From Treponema rectale (GTDB taxonomy: Bacteria; Spirochaetota; Spirochaetia; Treponematales; Treponemataceae), in the NCBI RefSeq assembly GCF_014202035.1, contig NZ_JACHFR010000004.1:62001-126000 (forward strand): a stretch of 64,000 bases of DNA. Reading direction: 5' to 3'. A program made the position numbers and the translations under genes. The notes beneath the pieces were generated by a model. That model was not told the DNA's origin, did not search any database, and worked only from the letters and a program-made list of their open reading frames with translations. This document shows, one piece after another, positions 55,220-63,542 of this stretch. Every line of letters begins with the position of its first letter. Within the stretch, counting starts at the first letter, position 1.

Positions 55220-56044
55220 CTAAATTCCAAAAAACTTTCTGCAGAAAAAGTCATACAGTTTTGCAGGAAGAAATCTCGTAATAAAAATAAGAGCCTTTGC
55301 ACCCCTTCCAGGAGAGTACCTTAAAGCCGGATGTTTTTTACATGCAGCCTTCACAATACATCTGGCAACTGCAGACGGAGCAGAAATCTTACCCTTACCG
55401 CGATAATTAACTTCATAAAACGAAGCTATTTTTTCTGCCTGAGCTGAATAAACTCCGCTTCCAGAAACCTGACGAATAGAATCAGCTGCTATATTCCCCC
55501 AGGAAGTCCGTATAAGCCCCGGTTCAACCAGAATGACCTTTATTCCGAAATCTGCTGTTTCTAACCTCAGGGAATCACTGAGAGCCTCTACAGAATATTT
55601 TGCCGCGTGATACCAGCCTAAAAACGGCGAAGAAAACCTTCCGGCAACAGAAGAAATATTTATTATCCTTCCGCTTTTCTGAGTCCTCATTACAGGAAGA
55701 ATTTTCTTTATCATAAGAATCAGGGCAAAAACATTAACTTCAAACTGCCTTCTGGCATCTTCCAGAGGAACTTCTTCCAGAGAACCTCCGGCAGCATAAC
55801 CGGCATTGTTTACAAGAACATCTACCCTACCCTGCTCTTTTATTACTTTATTTACACATTCATCAACAGATTTTTCGTCAGTCAGATCCAGATAAACTGC
55901 ATGACCGCCTTTTTTTACGAGTTCCTCCATCTTATCCAGATGACGGGCAGCACCATATACTTCATATCCTTTTTCAATAAACCGAAGGCAGGCTTCTAAA
56001 CCTATTCCTCCTGATGCACCCGTAACAAGAACTACCCTTTTCAT
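55220..56044 (-). CDS. Short-chain dehydrogenase/reductase
   Basis: This 274-residue classical SDR has the nucleotide-binding TGASGGIG (residues 9-16), NNAG (79-82), the catalytic serine in ISSVAG (131) and YHAAK (Y145, K149). The C-terminal part has a hydrophobic segment (YSPGRGAKALIFITRFLPAK), as in membrane-associated SDRs of the fatty-acid or retinol type. The substrate is unknown. It starts next to the iteron region and is coupled to the MATE gene. Confidence 0.92.
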   Translation of the reverse strand: MKRVVLVTGASGGIGLEACLRFIEKGYEVYGAARHLDKMEELVKKGGHAVYLDLTDEKSVDECVNKVIKEQGRVDVLVNNAGYAAGGSLEEVPLEDARRQFEVNVFALILMIKKILPVMRTQKSGRIINISSVAGRFSSPFLGWYHAAKYSVEALSDSLRLETADFGIKVILVEPGLIRTSWGNIAADSIRQVSGSGVYSAQAEKIASFYEVNYRGKGKISAPSAVARCIVKAACKKHPALRYSPGRGAKALIFITRFLPAKLYDFFCRKFFGI

Positions 56045-56061
56045 AAAAAATCCCCCCGCAT

Positions 56062-56445
56062 GAATTAGGTAACAGTTTTGATAGCACTCTTAATAACACA
56101 TATAGCGTAAATAAAGGCCCTTTTATCCCTGATACACCATAGGTAACAACTTTGATAACATTCCCCAGGGTAACAGTCTTGATAGCATTATCCACACTTT
56201 CCTGTGGAATTCCGCCTTTTTTAGTAACAGTTTTGATATAATTCCGCTTTTTTATTAATTCCTTATATTATATAGATTTAACAGAAAGCTGATTTTTTCT
56301 GGTAACAGTTTTGATTTTAAACAGTCACACTTTTGAAAACTTTACTATTATATCTAATAATTAACTAATAAATTTAAGAACTAATAATAAACAGCAAAAA
56401 TATGTGGAAAACCTCCCTTTTTGTTATCAATTCTGTTACCTTTCT
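56062..56445. other. Putative iteron origin (oriV) downstream of the initiator gene
   Basis: Iterons of consensus GGTAACAGTTTTGATA lie at 56068-56083, 56142-56157, 56169-56184, 56223-56238 and 56301-56316, and a diverged inverted copy at 56425-56440. A DnaA box TTATCCACA is at 56188-56196, and a second possible one (TTTTCCACA on the minus strand) at about 56400-56408. Between lies very AT-rich DNA (56240-56400). This is the standard layout of an iteron origin next to its initiator gene. Confidence 0.8.
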
Positions 56446-56446
56446 T

Positions 56447-57460
56447 CTATATATTTGCAGTTATCAATGCATATCTTGTATCATCTTTTAATACAGGTGT
56501 AGGACTTTTATAAAGCATAACTCCTGTACCGTCTGATTTTATGTCAAATTTAACTTCCGGATAATATTTTTCCTTAATTAATTTTAATTCATCAATAAGA
56601 CGACTGTAATTAACACTTTCCTGACTTCGATTTGCATTTTCTTCTACAGGCATAAACTGCTCAACCAGATTTTTACGCGGAATAAAAACAGGTTTATTCT
56701 GTTCAATTCCATTATTCCTGTAAACCAGCCATGCATATAAATCCTTGCCTGAAGCACTGGAAATTTCTTTATATACCGTATAATCAATAGGAACGGCATG
56801 TCTCTGACAAAAACCGGCAAATTCTGCAGAAAGAATAATCTTAAACCTTCCGAATTTTACGTCCTGACCGTCATCGATTTCCTGATACTGTACCCCTTCT
56901 GTAAAGCGGATGTTTCCTGTTGAACGGGTTGTTACAATGACATCTTTTTTAGGATAATTGCCGTTTTCGTACATGTCAGCAAACAGATAACCTGCTTTCG
57001 ATTCTGTTACCTTCTGTTCAAAAGCAAAGGCTGCGTTACTGAAACATTCCAGCTGTTCCCTGATATCCTTGCCCCTCTGTTTTGGAAGCTGCATTTCTTT
57101 AAGAAGTTCTGCAAGAGTTGAATATTCTATAAAAACTGCTTCATTTTTAGCCCTGCTTAAAACTGCATGAGTTGTAAGTACGCTTAAAAGGAGTCTGCCG
57201 TATTTTCCAAAAGGAACGTTTTTTGGAGATGTAAGGGTAAGCGTAATACCGTTGCTGCCTTTTCTGACAAATACCTGCTTGTTTACATTTCTGAACGGAA
57301 GTGATGCCGTCGTAAAGAAACTTGGTATGTATCCGAGAACTTTTGTTTTTTCTCTGGTTGCTTCCAGGGCAAACATGGCATCAAATGTCTGTTCGATGGT
57401 AATAACTTCTGTGTCAGCCGTGTTTTCTTTTTCTGTTTCAGCTGATATCTCAGTTTTCAT
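56447..57460 (-). CDS. repA: RepA-like plasmid-type replication initiator
   Basis: This 337-residue protein resembles the RPA/Rep family of winged-helix initiators (PF10134-like). Supporting blocks are KYGRLLLSVLTTHAVLSRAK, then AELLKEMQLPKQRGKDIREQ, LSAEFAGFCQRHAVPIDYTV and DLYAWLVYRN. Such proteins bind iterons and open the origin. It is the third gene of the operon parA, small DNA-binding gene, repA, with a 14-base gap and AAGGGGA as ribosome-binding site. Iterons flank the whole module, one lies inside the gene before it. The frame is full length and looks active. Confidence 0.8.
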   Translation of the reverse strand: MKTEISAETEKENTADTEVITIEQTFDAMFALEATREKTKVLGYIPSFFTTASLPFRNVNKQVFVRKGSNGITLTLTSPKNVPFGKYGRLLLSVLTTHAVLSRAKNEAVFIEYSTLAELLKEMQLPKQRGKDIREQLECFSNAAFAFEQKVTESKAGYLFADMYENGNYPKKDVIVTTRSTGNIRFTEGVQYQEIDDGQDVKFGRFKIILSAEFAGFCQRHAVPIDYTVYKEISSASGKDLYAWLVYRNNGIEQNKPVFIPRKNLVEQFMPVEENANRSQESVNYSRLIDELKLIKEKYYPEVKFDIKSDGTGVMLYKSPTPVLKDDTRYALITANI

Positions 57461-57474
57461 TAAATCCCCTTGAA

Positions 57475-57867
57475 TCAGCCTTTGCGGATAAGTTCACCGT
57501 TTGAAGTGATGTACGCTTTGCCGAGTTCTATATCCTGCCGTAAATAAGTCATGGCAGCCCTGTATGCCGTAGCCAGTGAAAATCCGTTTGAACAGAACAT
57601 TTTTCTGAGTTCATTGCGTTCGTCATCTGTTACGTGAATACCTATAAGCACGTCCTTGCGTTTTTTTGTCGCAGTATCGGCTTTTGCTTCCTGTTTAGGC
57701 TCTTCTGCCATTTTTACAGGCTTTTCAGGTTCTGCGGGAATCTGAGGGGTAACAGTTTTGATATCATTTACAGCAGGCATAAGAACCTGCATGGATTCTT
57801 TTACTTCTGTATTGACTTTCTGCTGCATCATTTCAGCAAAGGTCGGATTTTTTGCGTGTACAGCCAT
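57475..57867 (-). CDS. Small partition-type DNA-binding protein
   Basis: This 130-residue protein has a Glu/Lys/Pro-rich N-terminal linker and a C-terminal region (KDVLIGIHVTDDERNELRKM, FSLATAYRAAMTYLR) that resembles a ribbon-helix-helix or similar compact DNA-binding fold. Placed between parA and repA, it is most likely the centromere-binding partner of ParA (ParB-like in role). The ATG overlaps the parA stop (TAATG). An iteron copy lies within its coding sequence at 57748-57763. Confidence 0.65.
   Translation of the reverse strand: MAVHAKNPTFAEMMQQKVNTEVKESMQVLMPAVNDIKTVTPQIPAEPEKPVKMAEEPKQEAKADTATKKRKDVLIGIHVTDDERNELRKMFCSNGFSLATAYRAAMTYLRQDIELGKAYITSNGELIRKG
57748..57763 (-). repeat. 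Iteron copy inside the small partition gene
   Basis: GGTAACAGTTTTGATA, a perfect match to the iteron consensus, occurs within coding sequence. Binding of RepA here could repress the downstream repA gene. Confidence 0.7.
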
Positions 57868-58616
57868 TAAAGTAACCTCTCTACAAGATCTGATATTGCT
57901 GTCAGGGTTTCTGGTTTTGTTGAAACAATTTTGTCGTAAATTGTCGTGTGAATACTCTGGCTTTTTGAGAAGGCCGGATCTGTGGGAATTATGATAAATT
58001 CAAAGACATTTGATGAATTGATGGCGTTGAAGGCATCAAGATAGGCACTCTGAGTCTTAAGGCGCTTATCCTGCTGATTTAAAACTATTTTTTTGAATAC
58101 CGGTTTTACGCCATACTGGGCTTCTACCGGGGCAAGATTCTGTGTAAAAATCTGCCATCCGTCTTTTGAAAATTCGTCCAGCTTCAGGACAGGAACTACT
58201 TCATTGCAGCCTATGAATATGGATTTCTCAAATTCATCAAAGGCCGGTGAAGTATCAAAGATGCAGTAGTCAAAATGCTGTTCAAGTTCAGGAAGTATTT
58301 TCTTCTGAAAAATAAACGGATAGTGTTCATTTTTAGCAAACTGCTTAAGAGAACCGCCTACTCCGAATGTTGGAATTACAAAAAGGTTTTCTACATCAGA
58401 CTGATAGACACATTCAAGAACTGGTATCTTTCCGTAGAGAATGTCTGCAAGTTCATGATCAAAGTCGTTAAGAAGCCATGAGCTTGAATTGCCCTGAGGG
58501 TCGCAGTCAATGTACACTACCCTCTTACCTCTGTTTGCCAGGTTTACTGCAACAGAAACGCTGATACTGGTTTTTCCGGTACCGCCCTTCTGAAGTGCGA
58601 ATGCATAAGATTTCAT
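57867..58616 (-). CDS. parA: ParA-family partition ATPase
   Basis: This 249-residue Walker-type ATPase has the deviant Walker A motif QKGGTGKTS at residues 9-17, the VVYIDCDPQGNSS switch region near 35-47 and FDTSPAFDEF near 118. It is of the small ParA class (no N-terminal DNA-binding domain), common on plasmids and chromids. It segregates replicons by acting on the partner bound at the centromere. It is first in the operon with the small DNA-binding gene and repA. GGGAGGGACAAG is the ribosome-binding region. Confidence 0.92.
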   Translation of the reverse strand: MKSYAFALQKGGTGKTSISVSVAVNLANRGKRVVYIDCDPQGNSSSWLLNDFDHELADILYGKIPVLECVYQSDVENLFVIPTFGVGGSLKQFAKNEHYPFIFQKKILPELEQHFDYCIFDTSPAFDEFEKSIFIGCNEVVPVLKLDEFSKDGWQIFTQNLAPVEAQYGVKPVFKKIVLNQQDKRLKTQSAYLDAFNAINSSNVFEFIIIPTDPAFSKSQSIHTTIYDKIVSTKPETLTAISDLVERLL

Positions 58617-58638
58617 CTTGTCCCTCCCAAGACCCTTA

Positions 58639-58825
58639 TAAATATTAAACCGGTTAATCCTTAAATGTCAAGTTACATTTTAAATCGTAATTAAACGGTT
58701 TAATTTGTGTTAAATATATATTTACTGTATTGTTAATCGTTTAATCATTTAACGATTAAATAGTATAATTTGCGTTTAATATGTGTTAACTAAATGTTAA
58801 ATGATTAAATCGTTAAAACGTTCAG
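58639..58825. repeat. AT-rich repeats before parA, candidate centromere (parS)
   Basis: Multiple copies of TTTAATCGTTTAA/TTAAACGATTAAA-like words and their complements are clustered (AAACGGTTTAAT, AATCGTTTAATCATTTAACG, AAATGATTAAATCGTTAAAA). They lie upstream of parA in its promoter region. A weaker group is at about 59078-59130. Confidence 0.55.
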
Positions 58826-59145
58826 AAATTGCACCTTCGAGGATTGATTTAGAGCGGTTATTTTTAAAAGTTTGAGATAGTTATCGATTAAAAAAGAGGT
58901 GCTCTCAAAACCCGTTCTCGTGCGTCTGAGAGGATTTTTGAATTTTTCAAATTTTTAAGGATGGGGCAGGGACAGGCGGTGATAAACATTGTGTCTTTTT
59001 TTTGTTAACCCCTGGTCTTTTTATGTATTAAATAATTCTTAAAGAATTCTTTAATATTTTATTATGTTTAGTTTATATTTAATTAAACAGTTAAACAACA
59101 ATTAAATCCTTTAATCATTTAATGATTCATAGACTGAAAATTGCA
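58826..59145. other. Gap between centromere-like repeats and right iterons
   Basis: No gene is supported. A possible stem with CTCTCA and TGAGAG at about 58915-58940 is followed by ATTTTT. ATTCTTAAAGAATTC and further TTTAAT words occur at about 59030-59125. Confidence 0.45.
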
Positions 59146-59384
59146 GGTAACAGTTTTGATATCATATGGTTCGTCTGGCAGTGAGTTATCAAAACTGTTA
59201 CCTGTGTGATAAAGATTGAAAATTCTTTGTTTCCGCCCTGGGGTTGCAGCATTTGTAATACAGAAGCAGGGTAGGGGAGGTGCCGGTATTGTGAGGTAAC
59301 AGTTTTGATAACAGAAAGAAGCGGCCTGTTAGCGTTATCAAAACTGTTACCTGTTAAAATTATACTGTTATCAAAAGTGTTACT
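59146..59384. repeat. Right iteron cluster with two identical inverted pairs
   Basis: Forward copies of GGTAACAGTTTTGATA are at 59146-59161 and 59295-59310, each with an inverted copy exactly 41 bp further on (59187-59202 and 59336-59351). A fifth, diverged inverted copy is at 59369-59384. The cluster is upstream of both parA and the diguanylate cyclase gene. Confidence 0.85.
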
Positions 59385-59455
59385 CATTAGAAATGTAAAA
59401 TTTTCTATTAAAATGAAAAATTTATTAGAAAAATCTTTGTTTTTGAAAAAAAAAC

Positions 59456-61576
59456 ATGATATCCTTTAATTGTAAGGAATTTAGAATATTGAAGAATTCA
59501 ACAGGTATGGATGAACACCTGAAGGTTCTGTTTAAAACTTTCAGATCCGCATATCTTGTAAGTTTCTCAGATGACAGCATAGTCCCAATTGCTTTGAATG
59601 ATGATGTAGCTTCTTTTGTCTTTCCTGATTATGATCAAAGTCGTGATTATAGGGAACGGGGACTTTTATATTCTAAAAAATTTATTGCTGCAGTAGATCG
59701 TGATGACTTCATGGATAATATGGCTCTTCAAAATATAAAAAAGAATCTTTTATCCGGAGCAGGATTTTCTTATCGTTTTCAGAGTATTAATCTGCGGAAT
59801 AAAATAGAAGATCTGGAAGCAACTGCTCAGCTTTATGATGAGAATAGTTTCGTTCTTGCGTTCCGTCCTGTTAAGCGAAGGGTTGATAATATAGAAGCTT
59901 CTGTATTCAGGGTTATATATGAAACTCTTGGCGGCGGAATTTTCAGTATCGATTTAACTTCAGACGGAAAAGTTGCCCGCTGTCTCTGGAGTGCTGCATT
60001 CAGAAAACTTCTCGGTTATTCCAATGAAGAAGAGTTCAGTAATGAAGTAAGGACTTTTTTGCATTGCATATATATAGAAGACCGTCTTCCGTTTATTCGT
60101 GAATTAAAATCCAGTTTTAAGAAAAGAAATTCCGTTGTTGATTTTAAATTCCGTGCATTTATGAAAAATGGTTCCGTACGCTGGTTCCGTATTGCAGGAA
60201 CTACAACCTTTTCTGCAGAAGGTAAGCCTGAACACTTTTTTGCTTCCATGGTTAATATTGAGCTTGAAGTAGTGGATAAAGGTGAAATTGCCCGTATTCA
60301 TGATGAACAGGCTAAGGATTTTTCTATTCTTGGTTCAATTTCGGCTGTTTATAATTCAATGCATCTGGTTGATCTTGAAGATGATTTTGTAATTGAGTAC
60401 AGTTCCAATGAATATATCCGCAGGTTTGTAAAATATAATGACAATGCTTCTGTTCAGATGAAAGAGGTTATGTGTCATACCATAGCAGAAGATTCGCTTC
60501 CGGGCGTTCTTGAATTTACAGACCTAAAAACTCTTCCAAGGCGAATGAGGGGTAAGAACTATATATCTCATGATATGGTTTCAAAGCATAGCGGCTGGCT
60601 TAGAGCTGCATTTATTCTTGTAGAAAAAAATGCAGCAGGCGAACCTGTAAAAGTTCTTTTTACCACACAGAAAATTCAGGAAGAAAAAGAAAAGGAACGT
60701 GCCCTTATTCTTCAGTCTAATACGGACGAACTTACCAGATTTTTAAACCGGCATGCCTTTGTGGAAGATGCTGAGGAATATAATGAGTATCTGCGTAATA
60801 AGATGGGCCTTGCCGTTATAATGATGGACCTTAACGGTCTTAAGCAGGTAAATGATACTTATGGGCATGAAGATGGAGATAAATATATTAAAGCTGCTGC
60901 TGACTGCATGAAAGACAGTTTTGGTTCGTACGGACATTTATATAGAATTGGCGGAGATGAATTCTGTGCAGTTATTTTTTCACCGAATGATTTTTTTGAT
61001 GATATAAAAAAAGATTTTGAAGAAAGGCTTTTTGAAAAGAAAATTGAGAAGGGAATAAAAGTTACAGTTTCCTGCGGTTATGTCCGCCAGTCGGAATATC
61101 CGGAGTTTATGTTCAATCAGCTTCTTCAGGTTGCTGATGAAAGAATGTATAAGGCAAAAGCTGATTATTATTCAAAAAGCGGCACTGACAGGCGCGGCTT
61201 ACAGGATGCTTTTGATGTTTTGCGGGATTCATACATAAGTATATATAAAATCAATATGACGGATGATACTTACTCTGTAATAAGTAAAACTTCTGAAGAT
61301 TCTGAGATATCTGGAAGTCATGAAGGATTTTTTAGGAAGTTTGATCGTTGTGTAGAAGTTGGTGACGTTCATCCTGATGATGCGGAAGAATATCTTGCAC
61401 GGACAAAGCCTGATTATTTAAAATCATATTTCAAAAGTAAAAATACTATATACTGCCACTATTATAGAAGAAAAATTAACGGAAGCTATAAACGTGCCAT
61501 GATGGAGATTGTTCCTGCAAAAGAATATTCTCAGGATAATCAGGTCTGCTTCCTGTTTGTAAAGGATATTGAATAG
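59456..61576 (+). CDS. Diguanylate cyclase with PAS-like domains
   Basis: This 706-residue protein has a PAS/PAC-like region (about 155-270, LGGGIFSIDLTSDGKVARCL to HFFASMVNIE), a second PAS-like region (about 300-420) and a GGDEF domain (about 425-575) with an intact YRIGGDEFCAVIFS near residue 500. It should make cyclic-di-GMP in the cytoplasm. A third PAS-like part follows (KINMTDDTYSVISK onwards), an unusual placement after GGDEF. No ribosome-binding site is clear at 59456; ATG 59507 is an alternative. The iterons end 70 bases before it. Confidence 0.9.
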   Translation: MISFNCKEFRILKNSTGMDEHLKVLFKTFRSAYLVSFSDDSIVPIALNDDVASFVFPDYDQSRDYRERGLLYSKKFIAAVDRDDFMDNMALQNIKKNLLSGAGFSYRFQSINLRNKIEDLEATAQLYDENSFVLAFRPVKRRVDNIEASVFRVIYETLGGGIFSIDLTSDGKVARCLWSAAFRKLLGYSNEEEFSNEVRTFLHCIYIEDRLPFIRELKSSFKKRNSVVDFKFRAFMKNGSVRWFRIAGTTTFSAEGKPEHFFASMVNIELEVVDKGEIARIHDEQAKDFSILGSISAVYNSMHLVDLEDDFVIEYSSNEYIRRFVKYNDNASVQMKEVMCHTIAEDSLPGVLEFTDLKTLPRRMRGKNYISHDMVSKHSGWLRAAFILVEKNAAGEPVKVLFTTQKIQEEKEKERALILQSNTDELTRFLNRHAFVEDAEEYNEYLRNKMGLAVIMMDLNGLKQVNDTYGHEDGDKYIKAAADCMKDSFGSYGHLYRIGGDEFCAVIFSPNDFFDDIKKDFEERLFEKKIEKGIKVTVSCGYVRQSEYPEFMFNQLLQVADERMYKAKADYYSKSGTDRRGLQDAFDVLRDSYISIYKINMTDDTYSVISKTSEDSEISGSHEGFFRKFDRCVEVGDVHPDDAEEYLARTKPDYLKSYFKSKNTIYCHYYRRKINGSYKRAMMEIVPAKEYSQDNQVCFLFVKDIE

Positions 61577-61577
61577 A

Positions 61578-62294
61578 ATGCCGGATCAGTTTTCGAGGAC
61601 AAGACTCATTTTTGGTGATGAAAGTATGAAAAAACTTTCTGAAAGTCATGTCATTGTTTTTGGGGTAGGGGGAGTCGGAAGCTATGCCGTTGAAGCTTTG
61701 GTCCGCTCCGGTATCGGGTCTATTGATCTTGTAGATAATGATGAGTTTTCTCTTACAAATCTGAACCGTCAGCTTTATGCCCTTCATTCAACTTTGGGAA
61801 AGTATAAGGTTGATGTTGCAGCTGAACGGATAAAAGATATAAATCCTGAGTGCAATGTAAAGACTTTCAGAACTTTTTTTACTCCGGAAACTTCAGGAGA
61901 GTTTGATTTTACGTCTTATGATTATGTAGTTGACTGCATTGATACTGTTAAAGGTAAGGTGGAACTGATTCTTAAAGCAAAGGAAGCCGGTGTTCCTGTA
62001 ATAAGTTCTATGGGTGCAGGAAACAAAATTGATCCTCTTCAATTTAAAGTTGCAGATATTTATAAAACTTCTGTGTGTCCTTTAGCCCGTGCCGTAAGGG
62101 GAGAATTAAAGAAACGCGGAATAAAGCAGGTAAAATGTGTTTTTTCTACAGAGCCGGCTTTAAAAATTCAGCCTGGTCCTGATGCAGAAATGAAGGGAAA
62201 TGGAATAGCTCCGGGAAGCAATGCATTTGTTCCGTCTGTGTGCGGTCTGATTATTGCCGGTGAAGTCATAAAGGATATTTCCGAAAAAAAATAG
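61578..62294 (+). CDS. tcdA: tRNA threonylcarbamoyladenosine dehydratase (TcdA)
   Basis: This 238-residue ThiF/E1-like enzyme forms the cyclic ct6A modification at position 37 of tRNAs. The ATP-binding GVGGVGSYAVEALVRSGIG is at residues 29-47, followed by LVDNDEFSLTNLNRQ and DCIDTVKGK. The conserved cysteines expected in the family C-terminal part are partly visible (KTSVCPLARAVR). I start at ATG 61578, directly after the cyclase stop; the longer frame uses a TTG within that gene. Confidence 0.93.
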   Translation: MPDQFSRTRLIFGDESMKKLSESHVIVFGVGGVGSYAVEALVRSGIGSIDLVDNDEFSLTNLNRQLYALHSTLGKYKVDVAAERIKDINPECNVKTFRTFFTPETSGEFDFTSYDYVVDCIDTVKGKVELILKAKEAGVPVISSMGAGNKIDPLQFKVADIYKTSVCPLARAVRGELKKRGIKQVKCVFSTEPALKIQPGPDAEMKGNGIAPGSNAFVPSVCGLIIAGEVIKDISEKK

Positions 62295-62363
62295 CTATGG
62301 CGAACTGATTTTAGTATGTTATAATCGGTTGAATTGTGTAAGATTTTGTAAGGAGAATGAATT

Positions 62364-62741
62364 ATGGAGATGAAATTCTTTAAGTGCACTAAGTGCGGAA
62401 AAGTTATGGCTCTTCTTGTTGAGTCATCATGTCCTACAATGTGCTGCGGAGAAGCAATGGTTGAGCTTCATGCAGGAACTACAGATGCTGCTGTAGAAAA
62501 ACATGTTCCTGTAATTACGACAAAGGACCGTCTTGTAGAAGTTACGGTTGGTTCAGTTGAACATCCTATGGAAGAAAAGCACTTTATTGAATGGATTGCC
62601 CTTCAGAGCGAACAGGGCGTTCATATTAAGAAACTGTCTCCTGGACAACCTCCGAAAGCTTCATTCTCTGTTGTTGACGGAAATCAGGTTCATGGAGCAT
62701 ATGCTTATTGTAATCTTCATGGTTTGTGGTCTTCAAAATAG
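62364..62741 (+). CDS. dfx: Desulfoferrodoxin (superoxide reductase)
   Basis: This 125-residue protein reduces superoxide to hydrogen peroxide without making oxygen. The N-terminal desulforedoxin domain has KCTKCGKVMALL and CPTMCCGE cysteines (Fe center I). The C-terminal domain carries the Fe center II ligands in KHVPVI, VEHPMEEKHFIEW and YCNLHGLW. All are in place. AAGGAGAATGAATT precedes the ATG. It is next to rubrerythrin, forming an oxygen-defence pair typical of anaerobes. Confidence 0.96.
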   Translation: MEMKFFKCTKCGKVMALLVESSCPTMCCGEAMVELHAGTTDAAVEKHVPVITTKDRLVEVTVGSVEHPMEEKHFIEWIALQSEQGVHIKKLSPGQPPKASFSVVDGNQVHGAYAYCNLHGLWSSK

Positions 62742-62828
62742 AAGGTAAAATGTGTTGTAATTTGAATTATGGTTTGATAAAATTAAATCATATTCAATTT
62801 AATTAAAAACTTGTGTAAGGAGAAAAAA

Positions 62829-63365
62829 ATGGGAAAGTACGAAGGTACACAGACAGAAAAGAATTTGCTTGCAGCATTTGCAGGAGAAAGCCAGGCTCGC
62901 AATAAGTATACTTATTTTGCATCAAAGGCAAAAAAAGAAGGTTTTGAACAGATTGCTGCATTATTCCTTAAGACTGCAGATAACGAAAAAGAACATGCAA
63001 AAATGTGGTTTAAGGAACTTGACGGAATCGGAACAACTGCAGAAAACCTTAAGGCTGCTGCTGATGGTGAAAACTTTGAATGGACTGACATGTACGAAGA
63101 CTTTGCAAAGACTGCAGAAGCTGAAGGATTTAAAGCTCTTGCTGCAAAATTCCGTGCTGTAGCTGCAATTGAAAAACATCATGAAGAGCGTTACCGTGCA
63201 CTTCTTAAGAATGTAGAAATGCAGCAGGTATTTGAAAAGAGCGAAGTTAAGGTATGGGAATGCCGTAACTGCGGACACATCGTTGTAGGAACAAAAGCTC
63301 CGGAAGTTTGTCCTGTATGTGCACATCCAAAGAGTTATTTTGAAATCAATGCAGAAAATTACTAA
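62829..63365 (+). CDS. rbr: Rubrerythrin
   Basis: This 178-residue peroxide reductase has the N-terminal diiron domain with [32 protein letters not shown] and [13 protein letters not shown] carboxylate/histidine ligands, and a C-terminal rubredoxin domain with WECRNCGHI and CPVCAHP. It removes hydrogen peroxide that the desulfoferrodoxin next to it makes. The start is ATG 62829 behind AAGGAG. A terminator follows. Confidence 0.97.
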   Translation: MGKYEGTQTEKNLLAAFAGESQARNKYTYFASKAKKEGFEQIAALFLKTADNEKEHAKMWFKELDGIGTTAENLKAAADGENFEWTDMYEDFAKTAEAEGFKALAAKFRAVAAIEKHHEERYRALLKNVEMQQVFEKSEVKVWECRNCGHIVVGTKAPEVCPVCAHPKSYFEINAENY

Positions 63366-63396
63366 GGAATTGCCTGATTTAAGGTAATTGAAAGTA

Positions 63397-63440
63397 AAAC
63401 CGTAAATCTCTGAGTATAATCGGGGGTTTGCGGTTTTTTT
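63397..63440 (+). terminator. Terminator of rbr
   Basis: AAAACCGTAAATC pairs with GGTTTGCGGTTTT around an AATCG-containing loop, followed by T7. Confidence 0.75.
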
Positions 63441-63542
63441 GTGAAAATGTAAAAAAATAAAATAAATTGTATACAATTTGAAAAAAATTAAGTATATTGT
63501 TTTAGGTACGATATCGTTAAAAGCATTTTATACGGAGTTTTT

